DNA of 64,000 nucleotides from Peribacillus cavernae (GTDB lineage Bacteria; Bacillota; Bacilli; Bacillales; DSM-1321). Positions within the stretch are counted from its first letter, which is position 1. Every line of letters begins with the position of its first letter. Both the position numbers and the translations under genes were made by a program. Positions 47,507-56,825 of the stretch are shown here, in pieces. The stretch is taken from positions 1-64,000 of the forward strand of contig NZ_RYZZ01000004.1 in assembly GCF_003989135.1 (NCBI RefSeq), given 5' to 3'. The notes beneath the pieces are model-generated. The model saw nothing but the letters and a program-made list of their open reading frames with translations. It made no database searches and was not told where the DNA came from.

Positions 47507-48120
47507 CTTTCACTTCAGCAGTCTGTTTTCGATTATGGAACTTCAGCCCAACCATACTGATTGTTGTTGCTGCATTTCTGATTGTAACATCAATATTTCT
47601 ATATTTTCCGAGAACAATTAGAATGTCTCATATCGATGATGAATTAGAAATTGAGGGCCAGGAACGGGTCAAATATATCAATCTGATCTTTATGTTGTCC
47701 AAGGAAGTTGAAAAACCTAAAATTATCACAAGAAAGAAACCGCTGCTCTTCCGGAACTCGATGAAGATTTTCAAGAGGCGTACACCGGGAAATGGGTTTC
47801 TGGAATTGTTTATCAAGGTTTTCTTCCGTAATGGAAGCTTTATTTTCAGTTATTATCAACTGCTTTCTGTAACCCTATTGGCCGTTTTTCTGCTACCGTC
47901 GCTATGGTTGAAAGTTCCCGTATTTGCAGGGTTTATCATAATGATGTCGATCTGGCTGTCCAATATTTACGACAAAGTGCTGCTCACCCATCCTTTTACA
48001 AAAAAATATGAGGGTAGAGAAGCATATTTGAAAGCAAAACATCATGCTGTTATGATTTTCTTGATTCCTGCTGTGTTAACTGCAGGGGTAGCTTTGTTAA
48101 TAGTATTATTTTTGTTTTAA
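47499..48120 (+). pseudogene. ythQ: EcsB-like ABC permease YthQ, internally deleted
   Basis: An ATG overlaps the ythP stop and starts a short frame (MNSFHFSSLFSIMELQ) that soon ends. In another frame the C-terminal half of an EcsB-type permease continues: FSPTILIVVAAFLIVTSIF, MSHIDDELEIEGQERVKYIN and membrane helices up to LLIVLFLF. EcsB proteins are about 400 residues, and only about 195 remain. The N-terminal half was evidently lost by an internal deletion with frameshift. An ATG at 47623 gives a 165-residue frame that might be called as a gene. Confidence 0.75.
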
Positions 48121-48147
48121 TTTTATTAATGTTTAGGAGAGTTGATC

Positions 48148-48243
48148 ATGTTAACATTATTCCAATACAACTGGGATGTAAGAGAAGATTGGTTCGATTG
48201 GTGCAAAAGGATCCCGGCTGAAGAACTGCTGTGTAAAGGATGA
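48148..48243 (+). pseudogene. N-terminal fragment of a DinB-family protein
   Basis: MLTLFQYNWDVREDWFDWCK then RIPAEELLCKG and a stop (31 residues). The opening resembles the DinB/DUF1569-type four-helix metal-binding proteins, normally about 150 residues. TAGGAGAG lies 8 bases before the ATG. The continuation is lost. The following 200 bases hold only a weak terminator. Confidence 0.55.
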
Positions 48244-48350
48244 TGAGGAAGGCCTATGCAACAAATTTCCCCGCCTATGGAAGCTATACGGTGAGAACCC
48301 ATTAGAATAGTAAAACCTTGCCTCGAGGTGTTTACATCAAAAAAAATATA

Positions 48351-48388
48351 GCTGATTCCCCTTAGCGTAGGAGGATTCAGCTTTTGTT
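48351..48388 (+). terminator. weak terminator-like hairpin
   Basis: GCTGATTCCCC and GAGGATTCAGC pair with two mismatches, followed by TTTTGTTTT. Confidence 0.4.
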
Positions 48389-48475
48389 TTCCTTTTATCT
48401 CCTTAAAATGGTTTTTATGTTAAATGGACATCTGGATTTTCTGGACAGTGGGATAAGGTAAAAAACATATCATCC

Positions 48476-48994
48476 TTAAAAACCAAACAGCATAGATAAC
48501 AGTTTTTTCTTTTTTGTTTTTGGCATTGCTTTGGATTGGTCAAAAACCAATAAGTCTGCAGGACGGCTTTTCTTCTTTTCCTCCTGATTCTTTTCTAAAG
48601 CTTCTAAACGTGCATTCAACAATTTTACTTCCTGTTGCAATTCCTCAATTTCCCGCCGATGCTGCAAAATTTGATAAGAAGCGACGTCATCCGCTTTGGT
48701 ATCCAATCTTTTTTCCAACTCGCTAACCTGTACTTCCAGCTTTTCGAGACCGGATTCGTTGATATGGTCCTTCACTGTTCCTTTGCGGACTTTTTCATTA
48801 GTAATTACGATATCCTGCAGGACCATTCCGCTGCATAGCTTCTCCTGTATTTGTTTTAATAGCTCAATATCTTCTTCTGAAAACAAATAGTGGCCAAGAT
48901 CATTGCGCTCCATATCCAGCTGAAGTTCTTTTATCCAGCGTTTTATGGTGCTTGGCGAAACGTCCAATAATTTCGAAACAGTACTTGTATTCAT
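48476..48994 (-). CDS. racA: polar chromosome-anchoring protein RacA
   Basis: 172 residues. N-terminal MerR-like helix-turn-helix (NTSTVSKLLDVSPSTIKRW, about 2-20), a spacer, a coiled coil (about 105-145) and a basic tail KAMPKTKKKKLLSML. This matches RacA, which binds near-origin DNA and anchors it to the cell pole through DivIVA during sporulation. The ATG at 48994 has GAGGTGA upstream and is preferred to an earlier GTG. In B. subtilis racA is, as I recall, elsewhere in the genome. Confidence 0.85.
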   Translation of the reverse strand: MNTSTVSKLLDVSPSTIKRWIKELQLDMERNDLGHYLFSEEDIELLKQIQEKLCSGMVLQDIVITNEKVRKGTVKDHINESGLEKLEVQVSELEKRLDTKADDVASYQILQHRREIEELQQEVKLLNARLEALEKNQEEKKKSRPADLLVFDQSKAMPKTKKKKLLSMLFGF

Positions 48995-49266
48995 TTTCCT
49001 CACCTCTTAAATTCACACATTCTCTTTTTCCTTTTTATTTCCTTTATAAATGACAAAACAAGTGGCCATTCGGCAAAGAAAGTGAATTTTACTGTTTTTT
49101 TCAGAAGAAATCGACTTTTTTTGAACTTGATGCAGAGGACAATGGGCCGGAAACCAAGCAAAGAACCGGAGCATTTTATGCGTCGGCATCACTTATGCTT
49201 CTCATGTGAGTGAGCGAAGAAGCAACCTTCGACATACAAGATGGCCGCTAAACACAGGTGGCAGAT

Positions 49267-49410
49267 TTACTTTTCTGATGATAAAGCCTTTTTAGTCAGG
49301 CTTACATCATGCTGAAGGAGCTGATTCAAGTTGTATGCAGGATATAATCCCTCTTGATACATATAATTAAAGATCCGTTCATGGGTTTTAATGGCCGAGA
49401 TAAATTTCTT
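49267..49410 (-). pseudogene. spore-coat-like (CotF family) C-terminal fragment
   Basis: A minus-strand frame with no start reads AIKTHERIFNYMYQEG then LYPAYNLNQLLQHDVSL and stops. The YMxxxGLYPAYN..Q pattern resembles the C terminus of CotF-type spore coat proteins. The upstream part is missing (an in-frame stop lies just before). The surrounding 48995-49480 spacer shows no other gene. Confidence 0.45.
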
Positions 49411-49480
49411 CTAAGCATGAAATAAAGGGAAGTAGTGATAAAATAGAAATAGCTTATCTAAAGAATAGGAGTTGTCGTTC

Positions 49481-50896
49481 GTGACCGAAATCAATTGGCA
49501 AGAAGAAATAGAAAATCGGAAGGAATCTTTATTAAAGGATACACAGGCCCTTCTCCGGATTAAAAGTGTGCTTGATGAGGAGAACACAGCTGATAATGCT
49601 CCGCTAGGCATAGGGGTCAAGGCAGCGCTTGATTTCATGCTTCAATTGGGTGAAAAAGACGGCTTTACAGTGAAGAATGTCGATAACCTTGCCGGACATC
49701 TGGAAATGGGGCAGGGGGACGAGCTGTTGGGCATCCTTTGCCATGTCGATGTTGTTCCGGAGGGAGACGGCTGGAGTTCGGACCCTTATGCTGCCGAAAT
49801 CAGGGATGGTAAGATATTTGCCCGCGGCGCGATTGATGATAAGGGGCCGACCATGGCAGCGTATTATGCGATGAAAACCGTCAAGGAGCTGGGGCTTCCA
49901 TTACATAAGCGCATCCGTATGATCATCGGTACTGACGAGGAATCAGATTGGCGATGTGTGGAGCGTTACTTCGAAACAGAAGAAATGCCGGCTCTTGGAT
50001 TTGCACCTGATGCGGATTTCCCGATCATCTATGCGGAAAAAGGAATCTGGGATTTTACGATCAAACAAATCGATGAAGCGGCCCACGCATCCGAGGCTGA
50101 GCTGGATGTAGTCGAGTTTTCATCAGGCAGAAGACCGAACATGGTACCGGATTATGCAATTGCCCGTGTCCATGCAAAGGCGAGACAGGTAGAAATCGCA
50201 GAGCAGTTCAAGCTGTTCAAGCAAAAGCATTCCCTGAATGGAAAAGCAACTCTGGAACAGGATCAAGTCATTCTTGAGCTTGAAGGAGCTTCGGCCCACG
50301 GGTCTCTGCCAGACAGCGGAATAAACGCGGGTTTATATTTGTCTGCGTTTTTATCTGGGCTCGATGTTTCGGAACAAGCAAAACATTACTTTACTTTCGT
50401 ACATGATTCCTTATTCGGTGATTCCCGCGGCAGCAAGCTAGGCATTGCTTATGCGGATGATATTAGCAGCGATTTGACGCTCAATGCAGGAATTTTCAAT
50501 TACTCTAACGAAAAAGGCGGAAGTGTCAGCTTCTCTATGCGGTACCCGGTTACATACAAATGGGAGGAAGGCAAGAAAGCTTTTGAGCATACGTTGAAAA
50601 AGCTAGGCTTCAATGTGTTGTCACACTCCAATTCTGAACCCCACCATGTGAAGAGGGATAGCTTTCTGATTCAAACACTTCAAAAGGTTTATGAAGAGGA
50701 AACAGGAACAAAGGCTGACTTGCTGGCGATTGGGGGCGGTACTTATGCAAGATCGCTCAAAGAAGGGGTGGCATTCGGGCCCTTATTCCCTGGCAACGAG
50801 GATATCGCTCACCAAAAAGATGAATATATTGTGATAGATGACATGTTGAAGACAGCTGCAATCTATGCCCGTGCCATCTATGAATTGGCAAAATAA
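49481..50896 (+). CDS. pepV: dipeptidase PepV (M20 family)
   Basis: 471 residues from a GTG start with AGGAG 9 bases upstream (an earlier TTG abuts that site). Dizinc peptidase cleaving dipeptides. HVDVVPEGDGW (about 87) and GAIDDKGP (about 115) carry two metal ligands, GTDEESDWRC (about 150) the catalytic Glu, and GGGTYARSL near the end is family-specific. Corresponds to B. subtilis ytjP. dat follows 24 bases later. Confidence 0.93.
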   Translation: MTEINWQEEIENRKESLLKDTQALLRIKSVLDEENTADNAPLGIGVKAALDFMLQLGEKDGFTVKNVDNLAGHLEMGQGDELLGILCHVDVVPEGDGWSSDPYAAEIRDGKIFARGAIDDKGPTMAAYYAMKTVKELGLPLHKRIRMIIGTDEESDWRCVERYFETEEMPALGFAPDADFPIIYAEKGIWDFTIKQIDEAAHASEAELDVVEFSSGRRPNMVPDYAIARVHAKARQVEIAEQFKLFKQKHSLNGKATLEQDQVILELEGASAHGSLPDSGINAGLYLSAFLSGLDVSEQAKHYFTFVHDSLFGDSRGSKLGIAYADDISSDLTLNAGIFNYSNEKGGSVSFSMRYPVTYKWEEGKKAFEHTLKKLGFNVLSHSNSEPHHVKRDSFLIQTLQKVYEEETGTKADLLAIGGGTYARSLKEGVAFGPLFPGNEDIAHQKDEYIVIDDMLKTAAIYARAIYELAK

Positions 50897-50920
50897 ATAA
50901 ACCAGGGAGAGGGATTTGCT

Positions 50921-51790
50921 ATGGAAAAAGTGATTTTAAACGGTAAGATTACTTTGAAAACAGACATAAAAGTTGATTTTGAAGACCGCGGCTATCAATT
51001 TGGCGATGGAATTTACGAAGTAATCCGGGTCTATAACGGGCAGCTGTTTACAAGTAAGGAACATTTAAACCGCCTAATGGCCAGTGCAAAAAGCATTTCG
51101 TTGGCCATCCCTTTCACGGCCGGAGAGATCGAAGGACATCTGCAACAGCTGATTCAGGAAAATCAACTGGAAAACGGGATGATCTATATGCAATTTACAA
51201 GAGGGGTGTCGCCACGGAATCATGCCTTCCCGGCACCTGCAATCGATTCTGTGTATGTAGCCTATACGAAACCAATCCTTCATTCTTCGGAAAATGCCAC
51301 TGCAGGTGTTAAAACCATTTTAACAGAAGATATCCGCTGGCTTCGCTGTGACATAAAAAGCTTGAACCTGCTTGGGAATATCCTTGCGAAACAAAAGGCG
51401 GCAGATGCAGGCTGCTTCGAAGCTTTGCAGCACCGTGACGGGATAGTGACTGAAGGCAGCTCATCCAATGTTTCAATCGTCATCAATGGAAAAGTGAAAA
51501 CACACCCGGCTACGAACCTGATTCTTAATGGAATTTCAAGACAGGTAATGCTCGGGCTTTGTAAGGATAATGGAATTCCTTTTTCGGAGCAAACCTATAC
51601 CACGGAAGAACTCCTGCAAGCAGATGAAGTCTTCTTGTCCAGCACAACTGCGGAAATCCTTCCGGTTATTGAAATTGATGGCAAAGCTGTCGGGAACGGC
51701 ACTCCCGGTCCATTTACAAGGAAGCTTCAGAAATTATTTCAGGATGAAGTAGCAAAACAATGCGGCTCGAAGCAACAGTTACATTTATAA
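50921..51790 (+). CDS. dat: D-amino-acid (D-alanine) aminotransferase
   Basis: 289 residues, fold type IV PLP enzyme. FEDRGYQFGDGIYEVIRVYN (about 21-40) is the N-terminal signature. The PLP Lys is in RCDIKSLNLLGN (about 145). EGSSSNVSIV and STTAEILPV bind cofactor and substrate. It makes D-alanine or D-glutamate for peptidoglycan. The link to PepV upstream suggests amino-acid salvage. A terminator follows. Confidence 0.93.
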   Translation: MEKVILNGKITLKTDIKVDFEDRGYQFGDGIYEVIRVYNGQLFTSKEHLNRLMASAKSISLAIPFTAGEIEGHLQQLIQENQLENGMIYMQFTRGVSPRNHAFPAPAIDSVYVAYTKPILHSSENATAGVKTILTEDIRWLRCDIKSLNLLGNILAKQKAADAGCFEALQHRDGIVTEGSSSNVSIVINGKVKTHPATNLILNGISRQVMLGLCKDNGIPFSEQTYTTEELLQADEVFLSSTTAEILPVIEIDGKAVGNGTPGPFTRKLQKLFQDEVAKQCGSKQQLHL

Positions 51791-51802
51791 ATGAGATTAA
51801 TG

Positions 51803-51833
51803 TCCCTGCAGAATCCATCAGCAGGGTTTTTTT
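51803..51833 (+). terminator. terminator after dat
   Basis: CCCTGC pairs with GCAGGG, followed by T7. The stem is short. Confidence 0.65.
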
Positions 51834-51903
51834 CTGAAAAGAATAAAGATGGAAAGATATGTTTATGATAAAATGAATAAAGGAAAAAAAGGAAGGTATA
51901 AAT

Positions 51904-52470
51904 ATGAATTCGAATACTCACTTTTTCTTTGCCTTGACATTGCCCGATGAAACGAAAGAATATATTTATGAGATTACGGAGCAAATCAGGACGGAGTTCC
52001 CGTTCAAAAAATGGCTTCATAAAGAGGATTATCATATCACCCTTGCTTTTCTTGGAAACGCACCTGACGATCTGAAAAAGAAATCGATACAGCTTGTTGA
52101 GGAAGCCTTGTCAGAGGAAGGTTCTTTCCCGCTTACGCTTTTTCAGATTGGTACGTTTGGCAGCAAGGATTTCCCAAAAATCCTTTGGAGTGGTACAGCG
52201 GTTCAGGAACGGCTGTTTGAAATACAGAGAAATGTGTACAATGCTTGCCTGGAAGCTGGTTTCTCGTTGGATAAAAAACTGTTTAAGCCGCATATTACCA
52301 TAGCGAGAAAATACATAGGCGAACGGCCTTTTTCGATTGAAGAACTTCAGGAGAAGGCAGGCCTCGCATCAAGAGGCCATTCCTTCACTGCATCAGCGGT
52401 GACGCTTTATCAAACGCATATCGGATCTTCTCCGTCATATGAAGCGATCTTTACAACACCGTTAAAGTAA
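51904..52470 (+). CDS. thpR: RNA 2',3'-cyclic phosphodiesterase ThpR (2H family)
   Basis: 188 residues. The two H-x-T motifs of 2H phosphoesterases are HITLAFLG (H44, T46) and PHITIARK (about 130). FFALTLPDE near the N terminus is typical. Corresponds to B. subtilis YtlP. Opens cyclic phosphates at RNA ends; the physiological target is not defined. AAGGAAGG lies before the ATG. Confidence 0.9.
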   Translation: MNSNTHFFFALTLPDETKEYIYEITEQIRTEFPFKKWLHKEDYHITLAFLGNAPDDLKKKSIQLVEEALSEEGSFPLTLFQIGTFGSKDFPKILWSGTAVQERLFEIQRNVYNACLEAGFSLDKKLFKPHITIARKYIGERPFSIEELQEKAGLASRGHSFTASAVTLYQTHIGSSPSYEAIFTTPLK

Positions 52471-52610
52471 ATGGGTTATCGTCTTTTAGTAACGAAATCT
52501 GAATTTCAGCAACGGAAATTCAAATTTAACAACAAATCAAAAAGCCGGCTGAGTATCGACCGGGAGATAACTGTGCTGAATCTAGATAAAAGAGACGGGT
52601 AGTGATCACG

Positions 52611-53603
52611 ATGGGACAGCTAATTAAATTGCAGGATTATATTTCGAGGTATGAACAGGATATATATCGTTATCCGATGCAGTTTGTTCGCCTGAAGAAT
52701 CAGCAATGGGAGAAGTTGAAGGCGGCCTACCTTGCGGGGGAAATGGAACAGGAGTTTTCCCATAAGAAAGCCAAAAGTCCGGAAAAAGAATGGTTGACGG
52801 ATGCCAACTCCGGCTTTGTCGAAAAGGTAAAAGGGGTTTTTAAACGCGGTGAAAAAAAGGATGAAAACTTTGCAGAAGAAAAACCTGTTTCTACAGAAGA
52901 GAAAAATCTGTTTTCCCTTCAAAATGGGTCGCTTGTAAATAGCGTTGATGAACTAAAACAAACCTTTTTGAATCAGTTGCTCCGCTTTCAGATGAAGTGG
53001 GCAAGCTCGACGATTCACGAGAAATCATACATTGATCAGTCATTCTTCCTGGATGAGAAGCTTCGATTCTTTCTGCAGCGTTTTCCCGATACCTTTCTAT
53101 TATTATATAAACCTGTTTTTTTGTTAAAAAATGCTCCGGTCGAGGTTGATATCCTTTTGATCAGCCCAACAGATGCCTGGTGTATTACCTTTCTCGAAGC
53201 CGAAGAGGACGCGGCTTTTATCGGCTCCAATGAAAGATTCTGGCTGAAAAGACATCATTCGCGTGAAGATAAGAAGCTATTAAACCCCATGCTTGCCGTA
53301 GACAGGATGGAAAAAATAGCAGCACAGCTTTTCTCAATATATGACGTGAGCTTGCCGATAAAAAAGGTAATCCTTTCGAGGAACGGATATATCGATTACC
53401 CTCTCGCCCCTTATGGTGTGATGCTTCTCGACAAGCGCACGTTCCCCGAATGGTTCCAAAAAATGCGAAATCTGTCTGCACCTATAAAGCATCAGCAGTT
53501 AAAAGCGGCCCAGGCAATGCTTGATTATTGCCAAACGACTTCGAGCAGACGATTGGAGTGGGATGTGGATGAGGATGTTACAGAAGAAGGAAACAGGTTT
53601 TGA
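52611..53603 (+). CDS. ytlQ: NERD-domain-like protein YtlQ
   Basis: 330 residues from the ATG at 52611; a GTG nine bases earlier is also possible, and neither has a strong ribosome site. VEVDILLISPTDAWCITFLE (about 180-200) resembles the core of the nuclease-related NERD domain, with Asp and Glu at the spots of an endonuclease-like site. N-terminal third is charged and low complexity. Function unknown. The downstream kinase gene starts inside its last 40 bases, so the two are coupled. Confidence 0.75.
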   Translation: MGQLIKLQDYISRYEQDIYRYPMQFVRLKNQQWEKLKAAYLAGEMEQEFSHKKAKSPEKEWLTDANSGFVEKVKGVFKRGEKKDENFAEEKPVSTEEKNLFSLQNGSLVNSVDELKQTFLNQLLRFQMKWASSTIHEKSYIDQSFFLDEKLRFFLQRFPDTFLLLYKPVFLLKNAPVEVDILLISPTDAWCITFLEAEEDAAFIGSNERFWLKRHHSREDKKLLNPMLAVDRMEKIAAQLFSIYDVSLPIKKVILSRNGYIDYPLAPYGVMLLDKRTFPEWFQKMRNLSAPIKHQQLKAAQAMLDYCQTTSSRRLEWDVDEDVTEEGNRF

Positions 53604-54564
53604 TGCTGCCTTATTAAAGCGGGCAGGTATTGCGAAAGATTTATACTTTATTATCAATCCTGCTGCCCAGAATAATCGCAGCCTCAAGATTTGGAAGAAA
53701 GTCGAAACAAGGCTTCTCGCTGAAAACATTGCTTATCAAGCATTTCATACGCAAGATAAAGGCCATGCAAAACAAATTACAATTGATATTCTCTCGAAAA
53801 CAGACAGGGAAACAACAATTATAGCAGTGGGAGGTGACGGGACACTGCATGAAGTCATTAATGGGGCAGCAGGCTATCCTCACGGCATTATTGCATGCAT
53901 CCCGGCTGGTTCGGGGAATGATTATGTACGCGGAATCCAGCAGACAAACAGCCAAAAGGATGCACTCTCGCTGATTTTAAGCCAGTCCGAAAAGAGAATC
54001 AGCAAAGTCGATATTGGCTATTTGGAGACGCAAGAAACGAAGGGTTTTTTTATCAACAGTTTTGGAATCGGGATCGATGCCGAAATTACATACGATGTGA
54101 ATCATTCCGCCTCGAAGAAATGGTTTAACTTTTTTAAGATAGGAAAACTGGTGTACATTTATTCTTTCCTGAAGAAGCTGTTTACCTACAGACGGACAGA
54201 TATGACTGTGACGATTGATGGAAGAAAGCATATATTCAGGAAGGTTTGGTTCATCGTCGTCTCCAATCAATCCTATTTCGGCGGCGGGATCAAGATTTCC
54301 CCGCGTTCCGAGTATGAAGACGGCCGGTTCAATTTGATAGCTGTCCATGATATCCCGCATATCAAACTCTTATTTGTCTTTTTGACTGTCTTATGGGGCG
54401 GCCATCTGCGTCTCAAAAATGTGTCATCCTTTTTAGGAAGAGAAATGGAGATTACTTCTGACAAGCCGGTGAGGATCCAGGCTGACGGAGAGATTGTCGG
54501 TAATTCGAAAGTGTACGCTGCAATTGCACCTTATAAGATGAGGATCCTTTCGAAGGAGCCCTAG
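53563..54564 (+). CDS. ytlR: diacylglycerol-kinase-family lipid kinase YtlR
   Basis: 333 residues. The catalytic domain shows FIINPAAQNNRS (about 27-38), GGDGTLHEVINGA (about 89-101) and PAGSGNDYVRG (about 113-123), the DAGK/YegS nucleotide-binding set. It should phosphorylate a lipid or lipid-like alcohol. The start is uncertain among ATGs at 53563, 53569 and 53575. GGAG is 4, 10 or 16 bases upstream of them. It overlaps the end of ytlQ in another frame. Confidence 0.88.
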   Translation: MWMRMLQKKETGFDAALLKRAGIAKDLYFIINPAAQNNRSLKIWKKVETRLLAENIAYQAFHTQDKGHAKQITIDILSKTDRETTIIAVGGDGTLHEVINGAAGYPHGIIACIPAGSGNDYVRGIQQTNSQKDALSLILSQSEKRISKVDIGYLETQETKGFFINSFGIGIDAEITYDVNHSASKKWFNFFKIGKLVYIYSFLKKLFTYRRTDMTVTIDGRKHIFRKVWFIVVSNQSYFGGGIKISPRSEYEDGRFNLIAVHDIPHIKLLFVFLTVLWGGHLRLKNVSSFLGREMEITSDKPVRIQADGEIVGNSKVYAAIAPYKMRILSKEP

Positions 54565-54778
54565 CAGATGAATCCGGAAATCAAGCACACCGGTGAGTTG
54601 AAATCGCATTTGGCGAGTAAAAGTGATAGGATGGGTTATGTGGGTTTTTCCTATTAGAAAATCGTGATATTACTTGACTAAGAAACGGCTATTCAACTAA
54701 AATTTAATAAGATAGCTGTTGTAAAATCGTCAATGGCTGTCTTTTTTATTTGATGCGAAGAAATTGAAGGTGACACTT

Positions 54779-55573
54779 TTGGAACATTTATTAGGTCAGG
54801 AGTGGGAAATAGTTCCCGCTGGAGGAGCTACCGGAGAAGCCTTCATTGCCCTTAAAGATAAAGAGCAGAAACTTTTTCTGAAACGGAATACATCCCCCTT
54901 TTTGGCGGTTTTGTCAGCCGAAGGAATCGTCCCTAAGCTTGTATGGACAAAGCGCCTTGAAAATGGGGATGTAATCACTGCACAGCATTGGTTAAATGGA
55001 AGAGAGCTTTCCCATCAGGAGATGAATGAAGAGCAGGTTGCAAAGCTGCTCCAGAAAATTCATAAATCCGAGCCATTGCTGTCTATGCTGAAAAGATTGG
55101 GAAAGTCTCCTTTAAGGCCCGAAAGTATATTGACACAAATAGAAACAAGCCTTGACCAGGATGTTGTTAAGATCCCGGCAGTAAATCAGGCCGTCGCCTT
55201 TTTACAAAATCATATACTGCTGGTTGAATGTGATGAACTGGTTGTCTGCCATGGCGATGTGAATCACAATAACTGGCTGATATCAGACGAAGAAGCATTG
55301 TTCCTGATCGACTGGGATGGTGCTATCATCGCCGATCCAGCCATCGATCTTGGCGTTTTGCTGCATTCCTATATACCAAAAAAGGATTGGCGCGCATGGC
55401 TGGGCCGGTATGGCCGGACCCTTGATGCCGGGCTGGAAATGCGGATGAAATGGCATGTGATTGCCCAGGCGCTGTCTTCGATCCAATGGCATAAAGACAA
55501 AAATCGTTTAGAGGAAATGGACCGCCTTGTTCAACATATTCATTCAATCCTTCAAGACGATCAGGAAAGCTGA
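54779..55573 (+). CDS. ytmP: phosphotransferase-family protein YtmP (aminoglycoside phosphotransferase-like fold)
   Basis: 264 residues from a TTG at 54779 preceded by AAGGTGA. The frame allows two earlier non-ATG starts. The kinase-like fold is shown by LFLKRNTSPF (Lys, about 32-41), VCHGDVNHNNWLIS (Brenner-type catalytic loop, about 157-170) and LIDWDGAIIADPAIDLG. The substrate is unknown; choline/ethanolamine kinases and antibiotic kinases share the fold. In B. subtilis it also precedes trmB. Confidence 0.87.
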   Translation: MEHLLGQEWEIVPAGGATGEAFIALKDKEQKLFLKRNTSPFLAVLSAEGIVPKLVWTKRLENGDVITAQHWLNGRELSHQEMNEEQVAKLLQKIHKSEPLLSMLKRLGKSPLRPESILTQIETSLDQDVVKIPAVNQAVAFLQNHILLVECDELVVCHGDVNHNNWLISDEEALFLIDWDGAIIADPAIDLGVLLHSYIPKKDWRAWLGRYGRTLDAGLEMRMKWHVIAQALSSIQWHKDKNRLEEMDRLVQHIHSILQDDQES

Positions 55574-55839
55574 TCGATATCATCGACCCATCCGGACAGC
55601 TGGTTTTTATGAGCCGTGATATGTGCATCCAAACTAGATGCATTGATTCCATCCTGGCTATATCGATAGATTTCTTCCAAAACTGTTTTTACATTATGAT
55701 TAATTTCAGTATTAACCATTAACGATTTTACCAGCCGTTCCACCTGCTCGCATTCTGAAATAGATCCGTAAGCGTCACTTTGTTGATTGCTTAATATATC
55801 TTTTAATAAAGAAACTTGATCCTGGTGAGAAAGCGGCAT
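55561..55839 (-). CDS. ytzH: YtzH-like small protein
   Basis: 92 residues from the ATG at 55839 (AAAGGG is 9 bases upstream); the frame extends 32 codons further without a site. It starts [16 protein letters not shown] and ends [11 protein letters not shown]. It resembles the YtzH family in gene position and length. It overlaps ytmP tail to tail by 13 bases. All-helical, function unknown. Confidence 0.75.
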   Translation of the reverse strand: MPLSHQDQVSLLKDILSNQQSDAYGSISECEQVERLVKSLMVNTEINHNVKTVLEEIYRYSQDGINASSLDAHITAHKNQLSGWVDDIDQLS

Positions 55840-56073
55840 TTGCGCACACCCTTTCTTAAGAATGATTACTGTCTTTTTTATAGTGTGATTAGTGGACACA
55901 TTTATACTCCCAATTGTAATAAAAACCGTCAGCACTTATCATGCGGCGGTTTTTTTGATGGAACCATTGCCTGTAAGAAAGTCCGGATTCAAGGTTCACT
56001 AAGACGGTCCTTGCAGGTATCGCATTTTCCATGGTATGGTGTGAAAGATATAATTAAAATAGGGGTGTCATCA

Positions 56074-56712
56074 ATGCGTTTAAGGAATAAACCCTGGGCT
56101 GAAGAAAAATTAGCTGACTATCCAAAATATGTGATTCAACAGCCAAAAAGCCACAAAGGGCAATGGAAAGAAGTATTTGAAAATAACAATCCGTTATATA
56201 TAGAAGTAGGAACGGGTAAGGGCCGTTTTATCACAGAAATGGCAAAGGCACATCCTGATGTTAATTTCATTGGAATCGAACTTGCCAAAAGGGTGATTGT
56301 TTCGGCACTTGATCTGCTTATTGAGGCTGATTTGCCAAACGTGAAGCTGATGAATGTAAATGCCAATGACTTGCATGGGTTTTTCGCGAAGGGCGATGTA
56401 TCAAGGGTGTACTTAAACTTTTCTGATCCTTGGCCGAAAAATCGCCATGAAAAACGCCGTCTGACATATGAAACATTCTTAAAGGTCTATGAGAGCATCC
56501 TTCCAGAAAAAGGGGAGGTTCATTTTAAAACGGATAATCAGGGATTATTTGAATCCTCGCTAATGAGCATTTCACGGTATGGTATGCTGCTGACATATGT
56601 AAGTTTAGATTTCCACAATAGTGATTATCAAGGAAACATTATGACGGAGTACGAGGAACGATTCTCGCAAAAGGGAAACAGGATTTACCGGCTCGAAGCG
56701 CATTTTCAATAA
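56074..56712 (+). CDS. trmB: tRNA (guanine-N7-)-methyltransferase TrmB
   Basis: 212 residues from the ATG at 56074 with AGGGGTG upstream; longer frames reach 56 bases or more into the leader and are not used. SAM site EVGTGKGRF (about 43-51), TrmB signature [15 protein letters not shown] (about 115) and [13 protein letters not shown] (about 150). Methylates G46 in the tRNA variable loop. Corresponds to B. subtilis ytmQ. Confidence 0.95.
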   Translation: MRLRNKPWAEEKLADYPKYVIQQPKSHKGQWKEVFENNNPLYIEVGTGKGRFITEMAKAHPDVNFIGIELAKRVIVSALDLLIEADLPNVKLMNVNANDLHGFFAKGDVSRVYLNFSDPWPKNRHEKRRLTYETFLKVYESILPEKGEVHFKTDNQGLFESSLMSISRYGMLLTYVSLDFHNSDYQGNIMTEYEERFSQKGNRIYRLEAHFQ

Positions 56713-56780
56713 TATTCATTTAGCTGTTTCTTTATAGAGAGCAATGAAAAAATAAAGGCTCATTACCAAAAAGCTAATGG

Positions 56781-56818
56781 AGGAAAAAGAATGCGGAGTC
56801 CCTGATAGGGACTCCGCT
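56781..56818 (-). terminator. terminator of the ATP-grasp/repeat-peptide operon
   Basis: GCGGAGTCCC pairs perfectly with GGGACTCCGC around TGATA, then ATTCTTTTTCC on the minus strand. It sits only 8 bases after the stop of the small repeat gene. Confidence 0.8.
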
Positions 56819-56825
56819 AAAATGG

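Noticed and set aside
55816..56073. N-terminal extension of TrmB.
   Set aside because: It overlaps the ytzH gene, and TrmB proteins normally start near MRLRNKPWA, which has its own ribosome site.
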